DNA from: Planococcus maitriensis
GTDB lineage: Bacteria; Bacillota; Bacilli; Bacillales_A; Planococcaceae
Length of the DNA: 64,000 nt
Assembly: GCF_003289925.1 (NCBI RefSeq)
Contig: NZ_QLZQ01000002.1
Location: forward strand, 145,282-209,281
Reading direction: 5' to 3'
The notes beneath the pieces were generated by a model. It was not told the DNA's origin. It did no database searches and worked only from the letters and a program-made list of their open reading frames with translations. Below are positions 46,019-55,849 of this stretch, piece after piece. A program made the translations under genes and the position numbers. Every line of letters begins with the position of its first letter. Position 1 is the first letter of the stretch.

Positions 46019-46846
46019 TCACCCGAACCGCCCGGAAATATAGTCCTCTGTCCGTTTATCTGCAGGATTCGAGAAGATGGCATCCGTACTGTCATATTCG
46101 ATGACTTCCCCATTGAGGAAGAAGGCGGTTTTATCGGAAATCCGCGCAGCCTGCTGCATGTTATGCGTCACGATGATGATGCTGTACTGCTCTTTCAGCT
46201 CTTGGACCAGCTCTTCGACTTTCAATGTCGAAATCGGGTCGAGCGCCGAGGTCGGTTCATCCATCAAGATGACATCCGGTTCGATCGCCAGCGCCCTGGC
46301 GATGCAGATGCGCTGCTGTTGGCCGCCTGAGATGCCGTATGCATTCTCATTCAAACGGTCTTTCACCTCGTCCCAGATGGCTGCACCGCGCAAGCTTTTT
46401 TCGACGATTTCATCAAGGATCTTGCGGTTCTTGATGCCGTGGATACGCGGCCCGTAGGCGATATTGTCGTAAATCGATTTCGGGAAGGGATTCGGCTTTT
46501 GGAAGACCATGCCGACGCGCGTACGCAATTCCTCTACACTGTAATCCGAATCGAAGATATTGCGGCCGCGGTATTGGATTTCACCGGAAGTCTTCACAGA
46601 AGGCACCAATTCCACCATGCGGTTCAAGGTCTTTAAATAAGTCGATTTCCCGCATCCTGATGGCCCGATGATCGCCGTCACTTCATTTTCCCCGATTTCA
46701 AGGTCGACATTTTTCAAGGCATGGTTATTGCCATACCATAAATTCAGCTGCCGCGTGCTGTAGACGCTGTCTTTTTCGACCTGTTGCGCTGTTTCCGCTG
46801 CCGGCTGTGCTGTATTGATATTCGTTTTGATTGTTGCTGTGTTCAT
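46019..46846 (-). CDS. pstB: Phosphate ABC transporter ATP-binding protein PstB
   Basis: 275 residues with a non-conserved N-terminal 30 residues. Walker [15 protein letters not shown] near 64, signature [15 protein letters not shown] near 170, Walker [14 protein letters not shown] and switch THNMQQAAR. Hydrolyses ATP to drive Pi import through PstCA. Start ATG at 46846, 26 nt after pstA. Confidence 0.95.
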   Translation of the reverse strand: MNTATIKTNINTAQPAAETAQQVEKDSVYSTRQLNLWYGNNHALKNVDLEIGENEVTAIIGPSGCGKSTYLKTLNRMVELVPSVKTSGEIQYRGRNIFDSDYSVEELRTRVGMVFQKPNPFPKSIYDNIAYGPRIHGIKNRKILDEIVEKSLRGAAIWDEVKDRLNENAYGISGGQQQRICIARALAIEPDVILMDEPTSALDPISTLKVEELVQELKEQYSIIIVTHNMQQAARISDKTAFFLNGEVIEYDSTDAIFSNPADKRTEDYISGRFG

Positions 46847-46872
46847 AATGAACTCCCCTTCCGCATGACACT

Positions 46873-47751
46873 TTAATAGGATTTATCGAATTTATTCCGG
46901 ATGATGACCGCAATCGAATTCATGAACAATAACACGGCCATCAAGACAATGATTCCCGCTGCCGCCACTGTCTGGAATTCAGCCTGCGGCCGGCTTGACC
47001 AATCATAGATCTGCATTGGCAAGGCAGTGAATGTATCCATGACACCCGCCGGCAGGAACTGGATGATGACCGGCACGCCGATGACGATGAGCGGCGCCGT
47101 CTCACCGATTGCCCGGGACAAGGCCAAGATGCTGCCTGTCAGGATACCGGGAATCGCTGCCGGCAAGATGATGCGCACAATCGTCTGCCATTTGGTTGCG
47201 CCCATGCCGTAGGATGCATCGCGCAGCTCCCCCGGCACCGAACGGATCGCTTCTTGCGCCGCTACGATGATGACCGGCAGGATGAGCAGGCTCATCGTGA
47301 AGCCAGCGGCAAGAATGCTGTTGCCGAGCGCCAGCGCCCGTACGAAGATCGTCAGCCCGAGCAGGCCGAAAACGACTGACGGAACCCCCGCCAAATTGGA
47401 AATGTTCATTTGGATAAAAGTCGTGATGCGTCCTTTTTTGGCGTATTCCTCCAGATAAATCGCGGACCCGACCCCAAGGATGATCGAAGTCGGCGCGACG
47501 ACGGCCATCAACCAAATCGAGCCGACCAATGCCGCCTTGATCCCCGCTTTTTCAGGGAACCGCGATGCGAAATTGGATAAAAAGTCGAGCGATAGATGCC
47601 CCGCCCCTTGCGTGACGATCCGGTACAGCAAGATGACCAAAGCAAGCAAAGCGAGCAAAGTCGCGAAAAGGAACAAGCCTTGGAACAAGCGGTTGATGAT
47701 CATGCGCCCGTTCATGCGGCGGACGACTGTTTCTTGTTCGATGTATCTCAT
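46873..47751 (-). CDS. pstA: Phosphate ABC transporter permease PstA
   Basis: 292 residues with six predicted membrane helices and the permease EAA loop [27 protein letters not shown] near 185-210, which contacts PstB. Residue pattern [17 protein letters not shown] is typical of PstA. One base separates it from the pstC stop. Confidence 0.94.
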   Translation of the reverse strand: MRYIEQETVVRRMNGRMIINRLFQGLFLFATLLALLALVILLYRIVTQGAGHLSLDFLSNFASRFPEKAGIKAALVGSIWLMAVVAPTSIILGVGSAIYLEEYAKKGRITTFIQMNISNLAGVPSVVFGLLGLTIFVRALALGNSILAAGFTMSLLILPVIIVAAQEAIRSVPGELRDASYGMGATKWQTIVRIILPAAIPGILTGSILALSRAIGETAPLIVIGVPVIIQFLPAGVMDTFTALPMQIYDWSSRPQAEFQTVAAAGIIVLMAVLLFMNSIAVIIRNKFDKSY

Positions 47752-47752
47752 A

Positions 47753-48679
47753 TTAATATTCCTCCCGGAAACGTTTTGACATATACCCAGCCAGGATATT
47801 CATCGCCATCGTGAAGAGGAATAATGTAAACCCGACCGCATAGATGGAATAATAGATCGTCGTCCCATAACCCGCATCGCCTTTGGATACTTGCACGATA
47901 TAGGCGGTCATCGTCTGGATCGAACCGGCAAAGTCACCGTCGAATTTCGGCGTCGAGCCCGCTGCGAGCGAGACGATCATCGTTTCACCGATCGCTCTGG
48001 AAATCCCCAATACGACCGATGCAATGATTCCCGACAATGCTGCCGGCACGGTGATTTTCATCGCCACTTCAAATTTCGTCGAGCCCATGGCAAGCGCGCC
48101 GTCGCGAATGCTTTTCGGAACAGAAGACATGGCGTCTTCAGAAAGCGAGGCAATCATCGGGATGATCATGATCCCGACCACGATTCCTGGTGAAATCGCG
48201 TTGAAAATCTTGATTTCCGGGAACAAGCTTTGCAATACAGGCGTCACGAAAGTCAATGCGAAAAAGCCATAAACGATCGTCGGCACGCCTGCCAGGACTT
48301 CAAGGACCGGTTTGATGACGCGCCGGACATTGTCCGTTGCGTATTCACTCAAATAGATGGCTGCCGACAATCCGATCGGCACAGCGACCAAGATCGCAAT
48401 CGCGGTGACTTTCAATGTCCCGACAATCAGCGGCCAGATCCCGAATTGGGCTTCTTTGTTCGAGAATGGCAGCCACGTCGTCCCCAAAAGGAAATCCGTG
48501 ATCGGCACTCTCGTGAAGAACGTAATCGTCTCGATGATCAAGGTCATGACGATGCCGATCGTGGTCAGGACCGAGACGGAAGCGATCAGAAACAAAATGA
48601 CCGGTATGAGCTTTTCAATGAACTTCTTGTTTTTCTTGCCTTTTGACTGTGCGATCATATCTTGAACCGATGTTCGCAT
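47753..48679 (-). CDS. pstC: Phosphate ABC transporter permease PstC
   Basis: 308 residues from the ATG at 48679, with GAAAGGGG upstream. Six membrane helices; EAA-type loop SLSEDAMSSVPKSIRDGALAMGST near 185 and EVLAGVPTIVYGFFAL near 120. Forms the channel with PstA. Lies 70 nt after pstS across a weak hairpin. Confidence 0.94.
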   Translation of the reverse strand: MRTSVQDMIAQSKGKKNKKFIEKLIPVILFLIASVSVLTTIGIVMTLIIETITFFTRVPITDFLLGTTWLPFSNKEAQFGIWPLIVGTLKVTAIAILVAVPIGLSAAIYLSEYATDNVRRVIKPVLEVLAGVPTIVYGFFALTFVTPVLQSLFPEIKIFNAISPGIVVGIMIIPMIASLSEDAMSSVPKSIRDGALAMGSTKFEVAMKITVPAALSGIIASVVLGISRAIGETMIVSLAAGSTPKFDGDFAGSIQTMTAYIVQVSKGDAGYGTTIYYSIYAVGFTLFLFTMAMNILAGYMSKRFREEY

Positions 48680-48701
48680 ATTGGAATCCCCTTTCAACCG
48701 C

Positions 48702-48726
48702 AAAAGGCGAGCAGCAGCTGCTCACC
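48702..48726 (-). terminator. Weak hairpin between pstS and pstC
   Basis: Minus-strand GGTGAGCAG-CTG-CTGCTCGCC followed by only four T. Probably an attenuating terminator or mRNA-stabilising stem that keeps the binding protein more abundant than the permeases. Confidence 0.55.
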
Positions 48727-48749
48727 CTAAGCCTGAACTTGCAACCAGA

Positions 48750-49718
48750 TTATTTTAGAGCTTCAAGATCCGCCAAGCCTTTGTCGTATTCTTCCTGAGG
48801 AAGCGCGACATAGCCGACTGCATCAGCCATGGCTCCGGCGTTTTCAAGCGTGTATTGCATGAAATCATATGCCGCTGGGTCTTCTGCCAATTTCGCATTG
48901 TTGGCGTAAGTGAAGAGCGGGCGGGATAGCGGTGCGTACTCACCGGATTCGATCGTTTCATTCGTCGGTTCGACGCCATCGATCGTCACGACTTTCAAAG
49001 TATCCTGGTTCGCTACATAGTATGCATAACCGAAGAATCCGATAGCGTTCGGGTCTGCCTGGATGCCTTGCACGAGTGTGTTATCGTCTTCAGACAAAGT
49101 CGCTGATTTGACCAAGTCCTCTTCTTCAAGTATGACTTCGTTGAAGTAATCGAACGTTCCGGAATCCGTTCCCGGTGCGTAGAATACCACTTCTTCATCA
49201 GGCCAGTCCGGATTGATGTCTGACCATTTCTTCGTCGTGCCGTCTTCTACCCAAAGTTTCTTCAAGTCTTCGACCGTCAAATCCTCAACCCAGTCATTGT
49301 CCTGGCTGACCACTACGGACAGCCCGTCATATGCAAGCAGGAATTCCGTATAGTCGATGCCCGCTTCTTCCAGGCTCGCAGCTTCTTCTTCTTTAATTGG
49401 GCGGGAAGCGTTGGAGAAAGCTGTTTCGCCTTGGATGAATTTCTCGAATCCGCCGCCAGTGCCCGAAACGCCGACTGTCACTTGCACGCCAGGCTGTGCC
49501 GCTGCGTATTCCTCGACAATGCCTTCCATGATCGGCGCGACTGTCGATGATCCGTCGCCGGCTACCGAGCCTTCTACCACTGCTTCATCTGAAGCGGTAT
49601 CAGCCGTCGTTTCTTCCGTTTCGGAACCTGTTGCAGCTTCTTCCGTGCTGCCGCATGCCCCCAGTACTAGTGCCGACCCAAGAATTGTTGATGCCATAGC
49701 GAACTTCCAGTTTCTCAT
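48750..49718 (-). CDS. pstS: Phosphate-binding lipoprotein PstS
   Basis: 322 residues. Lipoprotein signal MRNWKFAMASTILGSALVLGAC split as positive start, helix and lipobox LGAC (Cys22), then an acidic Thr/Glu-rich linker (to about 50). Phosphate-binding segments DGSSTVAPIM near 55 and SGTGGGFEKF near 87, with APGTDSGTFDYF near 190. Captures Pi outside the membrane for PstCAB. First gene of the operon, under a PhoP box. Confidence 0.95.
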   Translation of the reverse strand: MRNWKFAMASTILGSALVLGACGSTEEAATGSETEETTADTASDEAVVEGSVAGDGSSTVAPIMEGIVEEYAAAQPGVQVTVGVSGTGGGFEKFIQGETAFSNASRPIKEEEAASLEEAGIDYTEFLLAYDGLSVVVSQDNDWVEDLTVEDLKKLWVEDGTTKKWSDINPDWPDEEVVFYAPGTDSGTFDYFNEVILEEEDLVKSATLSEDDNTLVQGIQADPNAIGFFGYAYYVANQDTLKVVTIDGVEPTNETIESGEYAPLSRPLFTYANNAKLAEDPAAYDFMQYTLENAGAMADAVGYVALPQEEYDKGLADLEALK

Positions 49719-49773
49719 TTGTGTTTTCCCCCTAAATGGTTTGTTGTTTACAAGACCAACTATACGCCCGCAT

Positions 49774-49812
49774 TGTTGAGGGCATATGAAGCCATTGTTA
49801 AGAAATTGTAAA
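49774..49812 (-). promoter_or_regulatory. PhoP box of the pst operon (four phased repeats)
   Basis: Read on the minus strand: TTTACA, TTAACA, TTCATA, TCAACA, each separated by exactly 5 bp (starts at 11-bp steps). This is the TT(A/C/T)A(C/T)A direct-repeat pattern bound by two PhoP dimers. A TATAGT -10 follows 9 bp later with no good -35, the layout of a PhoP-activated promoter. Confidence 0.8.
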
Positions 49813-49842
49813 TGACGAAAGCCTCATTGAAAAAAATAAAAA

Positions 49843-49888
49843 CCGCCCAACCAGCGTCCGGTTCAGGACTTTGGTTGGGCGGTTTGTT
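49843..49888 (-). terminator. Terminator after pbpA
   Basis: Minus-strand stem AACCGCCCAACCA / TGGTTGGGCGGTT with a 20-nt loop followed by TTTTTATTTTTTT, about 24 bp beyond the pbpA stop. Confidence 0.85.
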
Positions 49889-49911
49889 CCATGTAGGAAG
49901 AAAAAGCTTCT

Positions 49912-52080
49912 TTATTCAATTCGCGTGCCGCTTATGGGCGGCTTGATTTCATTCGCTTCATCTTCGCTGCGCTGTGCTTTCAATTCGAAATATTTGTCCG
50001 CTGCAGCGCGGGCGATTTCATTATTCGTTCTCGGCACTTCACGCGGGTTGGTCGTCACGTATGGGATAACGACGGCATACGCGATCTCCGGATTTTCGTA
50101 TGGGGCGAAACCGACATGTGCGATGTTGACATTCACGGTACCGTGCAGTTCATGGCCGCGTTCAAAATAAAAGGCTTCCGCAGTACCGGTCTTGCCGGCT
50201 GCGGTATACGGCGTATCGCTGAACTGGGCGCGTGCCGAGCCGGAGCTGCCGATATACACATTGCGCATGCCTTCTTTGACACGGTCGATCTCTTCTTGCG
50301 TGTTATTGATGCGGTTCATGATTTTCGGTTCGATGACTGTCTCAATAGGGCCTAGGGTCTCGCCGTCAGGAGATGCCTTGCGGATTTCCTTGACGACATG
50401 CGGCTGCATGCGGTAGCCGTCGTTGGCGATAGTGGAGATATATTGCGCCAATTGCATCGTTGTATACGTATCGTATTGCCCGATGGCGAGGTCCAATAAT
50501 TTCGTCCCCGGGTAGGTGCCGCCAAGATAGCCGGTGCCTTCGTTCGGCAAATCGATACCGGTCTCGACACCGAGCCCGAACTGCGCGAATGAATTGCGCA
50601 TCAACGCGAAACTTTCAGGGGCGACGCTCAACGGGCGGTTGTATTGATACTGCCTGTCGGCAATATCCAAAGCGATTTTGAACATATAGACGTTGGAAGA
50701 ACGTTCAATCGCCATCAAATCGTTCATCGGGATGCGGTTGAAAGGCGTTGTATTGAAAATCGAGTTTTTCTGGCTCGTGCCGGCGAACTTCAGCGGTTCA
50801 TCGATTTGCACTTCACCGATTTCCACGGCGTCTTGTTCATAGCCTGTGAGCAATGTCGCGCCTTTGACGGTAGAACCCATTTCATGGGCGGCCGTAAATG
50901 TGCCAAACGCATAGTCACTGACGACACGCTTGCCGTTTTCATCTTCACCGACGCGTTTGCCGACCATCGACAAGACATCCCCGGTGCGCGGGTTCATCAT
51001 GACCAAGTATGCGTCTTTGACAAGCTGTGAGTTGGGCCCCGCTTTCAGCGCGAGCAACTTCTCTTCGACGATTTTTTCCAGCTCGTATTGAAGTTCGCTG
51101 TCGATTGAGAGGATCAAGTCCTTCCCAGGCTCGCCTTCGTCAACAGGCACTGTCTCGATGACGCGGCCGCGACCGTCCGTCACGTTTTTGACGATCGATT
51201 TCTGCCCTTGCAGCACATCTTCATATTGCTGTTCCAAGAAACTCGTGCCGACGCGGTCATTGCGGGAATAATCGCGGCTTAAATAATAATCAAGACGGTT
51301 GGCCGGGATTCCTTGGTCAGGTGTCGTCGTACTGCCGAGAATCGTCAAGTCGGTCATTTTCACACGCTTCCAGTCTGTGACCGTATTGACCCCTTCCAAT
51401 TTCGGGTCCGTCAGGCGCTCTGACACCTTGGCGAATTCTTCTGGCGTTACACCCTCGCCTTTGATGATCTGGGGAGAAAGGGCATAGCCCGAAGTCATTT
51501 CCCGATAGATCGCGAGAACTTCCAATTGTTCGTCCGTCAGGCTGTCGAGTTCTTCATCCGTGATTTTCTCGCGGACCAGGGCATCCAGCTTCTGTTGCTT
51601 TTCCTTTTGGGTCAAGTCTTCGGCTTCAATCGCAGCCCGTTCTTCAGCTGTCACTTTTTCAGTGGCGCTTTCCGTGTTCAATTGTATGTAAAAGTCCTGC
51701 TTATCGCGCAAGGTCACTTTATCGGTATCTTTTTCGATCAGCTTGGCGAGCTCTTTGGCCACCTCGAGCATCTCGCTGCTCTTGGTCGTCTGCATCTTCG
51801 TATAGGTGATGCTGTTTACAGGCTCATTATCGACTTGCAGCCGCCCGGCAGAATCAAAAATCCGCCCGCGCGGGACGCTGGTGTTCACTGCCACTTCCTC
51901 GGTGCGGGCAATCGCCCGGGCATAATCTTCCCCCTTGACGATCTGTAAATACCCTAGGCGCAGGATGAGCATGGAAAACAGCAGAAAAATAGCAAAAAAG
52001 AGGATGTTCATCCGGAAGGTCGTATTGGACTGGAGTTTGGACTTCGCCAGCGAAACACGCCTTTTTTGAGGGGTTTTCAT
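49912..52080 (-). CDS. pbpA: Class B penicillin-binding protein (PBP2a-like)
   Basis: 722 residues from the ATG at 52080 (GAAAGGAGC upstream). One N-terminal membrane anchor (about 25-47), PBP dimer domain with an acidic Glu/Lys-rich insertion (100-230), then transpeptidase: active-site GSTVKGAT (SxxK), SSNVY (SxN) and AGKTGTAEAF (KTG). Cross-links peptidoglycan; Bacillus PbpA supports rod elongation and spore outgrowth. Same position next to sodA and yqgC as in Bacillus. Confidence 0.92.
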   Translation of the reverse strand: MKTPQKRRVSLAKSKLQSNTTFRMNILFFAIFLLFSMLILRLGYLQIVKGEDYARAIARTEEVAVNTSVPRGRIFDSAGRLQVDNEPVNSITYTKMQTTKSSEMLEVAKELAKLIEKDTDKVTLRDKQDFYIQLNTESATEKVTAEERAAIEAEDLTQKEKQQKLDALVREKITDEELDSLTDEQLEVLAIYREMTSGYALSPQIIKGEGVTPEEFAKVSERLTDPKLEGVNTVTDWKRVKMTDLTILGSTTTPDQGIPANRLDYYLSRDYSRNDRVGTSFLEQQYEDVLQGQKSIVKNVTDGRGRVIETVPVDEGEPGKDLILSIDSELQYELEKIVEEKLLALKAGPNSQLVKDAYLVMMNPRTGDVLSMVGKRVGEDENGKRVVSDYAFGTFTAAHEMGSTVKGATLLTGYEQDAVEIGEVQIDEPLKFAGTSQKNSIFNTTPFNRIPMNDLMAIERSSNVYMFKIALDIADRQYQYNRPLSVAPESFALMRNSFAQFGLGVETGIDLPNEGTGYLGGTYPGTKLLDLAIGQYDTYTTMQLAQYISTIANDGYRMQPHVVKEIRKASPDGETLGPIETVIEPKIMNRINNTQEEIDRVKEGMRNVYIGSSGSARAQFSDTPYTAAGKTGTAEAFYFERGHELHGTVNVNIAHVGFAPYENPEIAYAVVIPYVTTNPREVPRTNNEIARAAADKYFELKAQRSEDEANEIKPPISGTRIE

Positions 52081-52133
52081 GAGCGCGTAGCTCCTTTCAA
52101 AAAAATATCCATTTGCTAGTATAGCACCGGACA

Positions 52134-52172
52134 TAAAAAAACACACACTTTTTCAGACGAAAAAGTGTGTGC
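52134..52172 (-). terminator. Terminator after sodA
   Basis: Minus-strand CACACACTTTTTC-GTCT-GAAAAAGTGTGTG followed by seven T. Confidence 0.92.
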
Positions 52173-52193
52173 CTGGGTTTCAATATTTAACAA

Positions 52194-52802
52194 TTATTTA
52201 GCAGCTTCGTAGCGCTTGGACACTTCGTCCCAGTTGACGACATTCCAGAATGCTGCCAAGTAATCCGGGCGGCGGTTCTGGTATTTCAAGTAGTATGCAT
52301 GCTCCCAAACGTCCACTCCAAGAATCGGCGTCTTGCCTTCGGAAAGTGGTGAATCCTGGTTTGGCGTTGACGTGACTTCAAGCTCGCCGTTGGAGACGAC
52401 TAGCCAAGCCCAGCCAGAACCGAAACGTGTTTTGCCTGCAGCTTCGAATTTCTCTTTGAACTCGTCAAAGCTTCCGAATTTGCTGTTGATCGCATCAGCT
52501 ACTGCGCCAGTCGGCTGTCCTCCGCCGTTCGGGGAAAGGAGCTGCCAGAATAGCGAGTGGTTCGCATGGCCGCCGCCGTTGTTGCGGACAGCTGTGCGGA
52601 TGTCTTCCGGCACTGCGTTCAAGTCAGAAATCAATTCTTCGATTGATTTTGAAGAAAGATCGTCATGACCTTCCAAGGCCGCATTTACGTTTGTTACGTA
52701 CGTGTTGTGGTGTTTCGTGTGGTGGATGTTCATAGTTTCTTTGTCGATGTGCGGTTCTAGCGCATCGTACGCGTAAGGTAGTTCCGGTAGTTCGTATGCC
52801 AT
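52194..52802 (-). CDS. sodA: Superoxide dismutase, Mn/Fe family
   Basis: 202 residues from the ATG at 52802 (AAGGAGGAATTTAATC). Metal ligands: His in [10 protein letters not shown] near 27, His in [13 protein letters not shown] near 82, and Asp and His in [19 protein letters not shown] near 164-168. The GGG-ANHSLFW and GSGWAWLV context suggests manganese. Cytoplasmic, no signal peptide. Monocistronic. Confidence 0.95.
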   Translation of the reverse strand: MAYELPELPYAYDALEPHIDKETMNIHHTKHHNTYVTNVNAALEGHDDLSSKSIEELISDLNAVPEDIRTAVRNNGGGHANHSLFWQLLSPNGGGQPTGAVADAINSKFGSFDEFKEKFEAAGKTRFGSGWAWLVVSNGELEVTSTPNQDSPLSEGKTPILGVDVWEHAYYLKYQNRRPDYLAAFWNVVNWDEVSKRYEAAK

Positions 52803-52919
52803 GATTAAATTCCTCCTTGAGTCTATTGTTCTACTTTCTAAGCGTATCAAAATTTTCTGACCGACACAAATATAAAGCATATCGGCATGTGCTTTTCAGA
52901 CCTTAGTCGGAGACGGCGG

Positions 52920-53402
52920 TCAAATCACCCAGAAGAACAAGCCGACCATCACGGCCTGGATGATGCCTTTCGTGAGTGCAGAAGTGATAAAGCCGACCAC
53001 CGAGCCGATTCCGGAACGGATCGATTTTTTGATCGATGATTTATTGACGAGCATCTCTGCAATGATGGCGCCGAGGAACGGGCCGATGAGGATTCCGGCA
53101 AACGGGATGACGAACGGGCCGAAGATCAATCCGACCGTGCTGCCTACCAAACCTGCTTTTGAACCGCCGAATTTCTTCACGCCGACCGCATTGGCCAGAA
53201 AGTCTGCACCGAACAATAACAGGACGAACAGGATTTCGATGAGCCAGAACCACCACGGCAAATCATCGAAGCTGAAAAACAGGCCATAAATGATGAATCC
53301 CCCAAAAATGAACAGCGAAGCGGGGATGACCGGGTACACCAGCCCGATGAAACCGATTGCGAAAAGCACAAGCACAAAAACCCAGCCAACAATTTCGAGC
53401 AT
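52920..53402 (-). CDS. yqgC: DUF456 family membrane protein
   Basis: 160 residues, four or five membrane helices with two Gly-rich hairpins (LVGSTVGLIFGPF and GILIGPFLGAIIAE) typical of DUF456. Function unknown. The length equals Bacillus YqgC. Start ATG at 53402 after AGGAGGGGCC. The 53403-53426 stretch holds only the spacer to the next terminator. Confidence 0.85.
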   Translation of the reverse strand: MLEIVGWVFVLVLFAIGFIGLVYPVIPASLFIFGGFIIYGLFFSFDDLPWWFWLIEILFVLLLFGADFLANAVGVKKFGGSKAGLVGSTVGLIFGPFVIPFAGILIGPFLGAIIAEMLVNKSSIKKSIRSGIGSVVGFITSALTKGIIQAVMVGLFFWVI

Positions 53403-53426
53403 CGCGGCCCCTCCTTTTTTCGATAT

Positions 53427-53484
53427 AAAAACTCCCTTTCATCGTGCCCTACATTTCAGGAAATGTAAAGGATGAAAGGGAGTG
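53427..53484 (-). terminator. Terminator after the Na/Pi cotransporter
   Basis: Long minus-strand hairpin ACTCCCTTTCATC / GATGAAAGGGAGT, with an inner ACATTTCCTGAAATGT stem, followed by TTTTTA. Confidence 0.8.
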
Positions 53485-53488
53485 TGGA

Positions 53489-55120
53489 TCATGTGCGGTT
53501 GCCGAGGATGGCTTCCGCGATATTGACGGAGTGGTCGCCGATCCGCTCCAAGTTGCTGACGATATCGACGAAGACGATTCCCGCTTGTGCGGAACATGCG
53601 CCTTCGTTCAGGCGAAGGATGTGTTTCTTGCGGAATTTACGTTCCATTTTGTCAATCAGGTCTTCCTGCTCTGCCACTTCACGCGCAAGCTCGTGGCTTG
53701 TCGTGTCGAGTGCATCAAGTGATTTCGAAACCGTGGCAATGGTCAAGGTGAACATTTCGTCCAAGTCTTCCATCGCTTCGCCGGTCAGTTTCACTTTATT
53801 GGCTTCCTGGTAATCGATCAATTCGATGATGTTCTCGAAATGGTCGCCGATCCGTTCGATATCACGGACCGTTTCCATCAGCATCGTGTGGCGGGTGGAA
53901 TCCGCTGCCGAAATCGATTCTGCGGAAATGAGCACGAGGTAATCGGTGATTTTGCCATCCAGGTTATTGATGGCATCTTCCAATTGGTAACCCATCTCGG
54001 CATGCTTCTTGCTTTTCGTTTTCAAGTATTTATACGTTTCTTCCAGTCCTTGCACAGAATATTTACCCATGCGCAACACTTCTTCTTTGGCCTGGCCAAG
54101 AGCGATCGATGGCGATTGCTCGATGAAGTTCAAGTCCAGATGCTTCGGCTTGAATTCGACAAGCACTTCGTCCCCTGGAATCACTTTTGTCACGAGGTAT
54201 GCCCAAGCACCGATCAACGGGAATTGGATCAATGTATTCGCAACGTTGAAGGTCCCGTGTGCGAAGGCAATCTGCATTTTCGCCTCAAGATCTAAAACGC
54301 CCGTGAGCCATTCGACGTATGCTGTAAACGGCACCAGCAGGATTAGGAAGATAATGGAGCCGATAACATTGAACAGAACGTGGACAGCTGCTGCACGGCG
54401 CGCTGCAATGGATGTACCGAGTGCTGCGAGCACGGCCGTAACGGTTGTCCCGATATTGTCACCGAATAGAACCGGCAATGCAGCATCGAGGCTGAGCAGG
54501 TTCTCTGCATACAACCCTTGAAGAATGGCAATCGTTCCGCTCGAACTTTGGACGATGAATGTAAAGATTGTCCCGGCTGCAACGCCAAGGATTGGGAATT
54601 CACTCAAGTTGACGGTCATGTCGATGAACGCCGGCAATTCACGCAACGGCTTCATCGCCCCACTCATCGTTTCCATCCCGAAGAACAATCCCCCGAAACC
54701 GAAAATGACTTGCCCGATATTCTGGATCTGATTTTTCTTGAAGAAGAAAATCAAGAACGCACCGACTGCCATGATCGGCAGAGAGTATGCCCCGACATCC
54801 AAACCGATGATGAACGCCGTTACGGTCGTCCCGATATTCGCGCCCATGATGACGCCGATCGCTTGTCTCAGCGTCATGAAGCCGGCACTAACGAGGCCGA
54901 CGACGATAACGGTCGTCCCTGAACTCGATTGGATCAGAATCGTTACTACGATACCGACCAAGACACCCATGAACGGATTGGTCGTAAAACGGTCCAAAAT
55001 GTCCCGCAGTTTATCGCCCGCAGCTTTCTGCAAAGCGTCACCCATATACTTGATTGAGAATAGGAAAATACCGAGTCCCCCAAAGAAGGTAAACAGCAAT
55101 TCCTGCCAATTCATTTCCAC
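53489..55120 (-). CDS. Na/Pi cotransporter family protein with PhoU-like domain
   Basis: 543 residues. The N-terminal two thirds hold two inverted NaPi-IIb repeats, each with the QSSS motif (TILIQSSSGTTVIVVG near 62 and TFIVQSSSGTIAILQG near 190), in about eight membrane helices. The C-terminal third (about 345-540) is a helical PhoU-like domain (MLMETVRDIERIGDHFENI and SNLERIGDHSVNIAEAI). Likely low-affinity sodium-driven phosphate transport with built-in regulation. Start GTG at 55120; ATG two codons on is equally possible. An export role is also reported for the family. Confidence 0.9.
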   Translation of the reverse strand: MEMNWQELLFTFFGGLGIFLFSIKYMGDALQKAAGDKLRDILDRFTTNPFMGVLVGIVVTILIQSSSGTTVIVVGLVSAGFMTLRQAIGVIMGANIGTTVTAFIIGLDVGAYSLPIMAVGAFLIFFFKKNQIQNIGQVIFGFGGLFFGMETMSGAMKPLRELPAFIDMTVNLSEFPILGVAAGTIFTFIVQSSSGTIAILQGLYAENLLSLDAALPVLFGDNIGTTVTAVLAALGTSIAARRAAAVHVLFNVIGSIIFLILLVPFTAYVEWLTGVLDLEAKMQIAFAHGTFNVANTLIQFPLIGAWAYLVTKVIPGDEVLVEFKPKHLDLNFIEQSPSIALGQAKEEVLRMGKYSVQGLEETYKYLKTKSKKHAEMGYQLEDAINNLDGKITDYLVLISAESISAADSTRHTMLMETVRDIERIGDHFENIIELIDYQEANKVKLTGEAMEDLDEMFTLTIATVSKSLDALDTTSHELAREVAEQEDLIDKMERKFRKKHILRLNEGACSAQAGIVFVDIVSNLERIGDHSVNIAEAILGNRT

Positions 55121-55164
55121 GATTCACATTCAACTCCTAAATATAACGTAATGACACCTCACCT

Positions 55165-55194
55165 ATTATGAAGACTTCGCTAAGTAAATGTAAA
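55165..55194 (-). promoter_or_regulatory. Candidate promoter of the Na/Pi cotransporter gene
   Basis: TTTACA, 18-bp spacer, CATAAT on the minus strand, 45 bp upstream of the start. No phased PhoP repeats could be made out here. Confidence 0.45.
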
Positions 55195-55290
55195 TACCTT
55201 TATTGAAAATTTACAAACCCGTAACATAAGCCGCCATTTTTCCTCTTTGGGCATGATAATATTACAATACATATGGAAAGGAAGATTGCT

Positions 55291-55806
55291 GTGAATCTCT
55301 ATCAATTATTGAAAGCAAGCTTCATGGAACCGAAAAAACGGGCGGCGGTCCGCATCATGCCGATCGGCCGCATCCTTAAGTTCGTTTTTTTGTTCATCAC
55401 CGTGCTTTCGCTCATCTCTTTTGCCGTGTTCGCGCTTGGCATCGGCTCGAGCTCTTCTGAACTGGAAGGCCTGCTGCAATTCATAGAAGAAATCGAATGG
55501 CTGCTGTACCCGTTTGCGCTCGTTTTCCTGTTTGTATCGACAACGCTTTACCACTTCATCAAAATCAGCGTTTTTGCGGCATTCGGTTATGGCTGCCTCG
55601 CTTTGCTCAAGCGCCGCGGGGAATACCGGCATATGTGGCGCACGGCAGCACTCGCCGTTACCGTTCCGACCATCGCAGCCTATATGGCGAGCTTCTGGAT
55701 CAATAGCTTGTGGATTTCGGTCTTGACGAGTTTATGGACGCTGTTCCTTCTATATAGTGCAGCGCGTTTCTACCCGAAAGCCCCGCCTGCTAAAAAACCG
55801 CAATAA
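55291..55806 (+). CDS. DUF1189 family membrane protein
   Basis: 171 residues from the GTG at 55291, chosen because GGAAAGGAAG is six bases upstream; the ATG at 55273 lies inside that site. Four membrane helices (about 30-50, 75-95, 115-135 and 138-155) and a start NLYQLLKASFMEPKKRAA typical of DUF1189 proteins, a family related to maltodextrin-utilisation-like membrane proteins but of unknown function. Ends in a Pro/Lys-rich tail. No hairpin is evident after it. Confidence 0.7.
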   Translation: MNLYQLLKASFMEPKKRAAVRIMPIGRILKFVFLFITVLSLISFAVFALGIGSSSSELEGLLQFIEEIEWLLYPFALVFLFVSTTLYHFIKISVFAAFGYGCLALLKRRGEYRHMWRTAALAVTVPTIAAYMASFWINSLWISVLTSLWTLFLLYSAARFYPKAPPAKKPQ

Positions 55807-55849
55807 TATTGCGGCGATGTAAAGAATCTGCGCAGGACAGCCGTCTTTC

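Noticed and set aside
55121-55290. PhoP box for the Na/Pi cotransporter
   Set aside because: TTTACA and similar hexamers occur but not at 11-bp steps, so a PhoP site is not supported.
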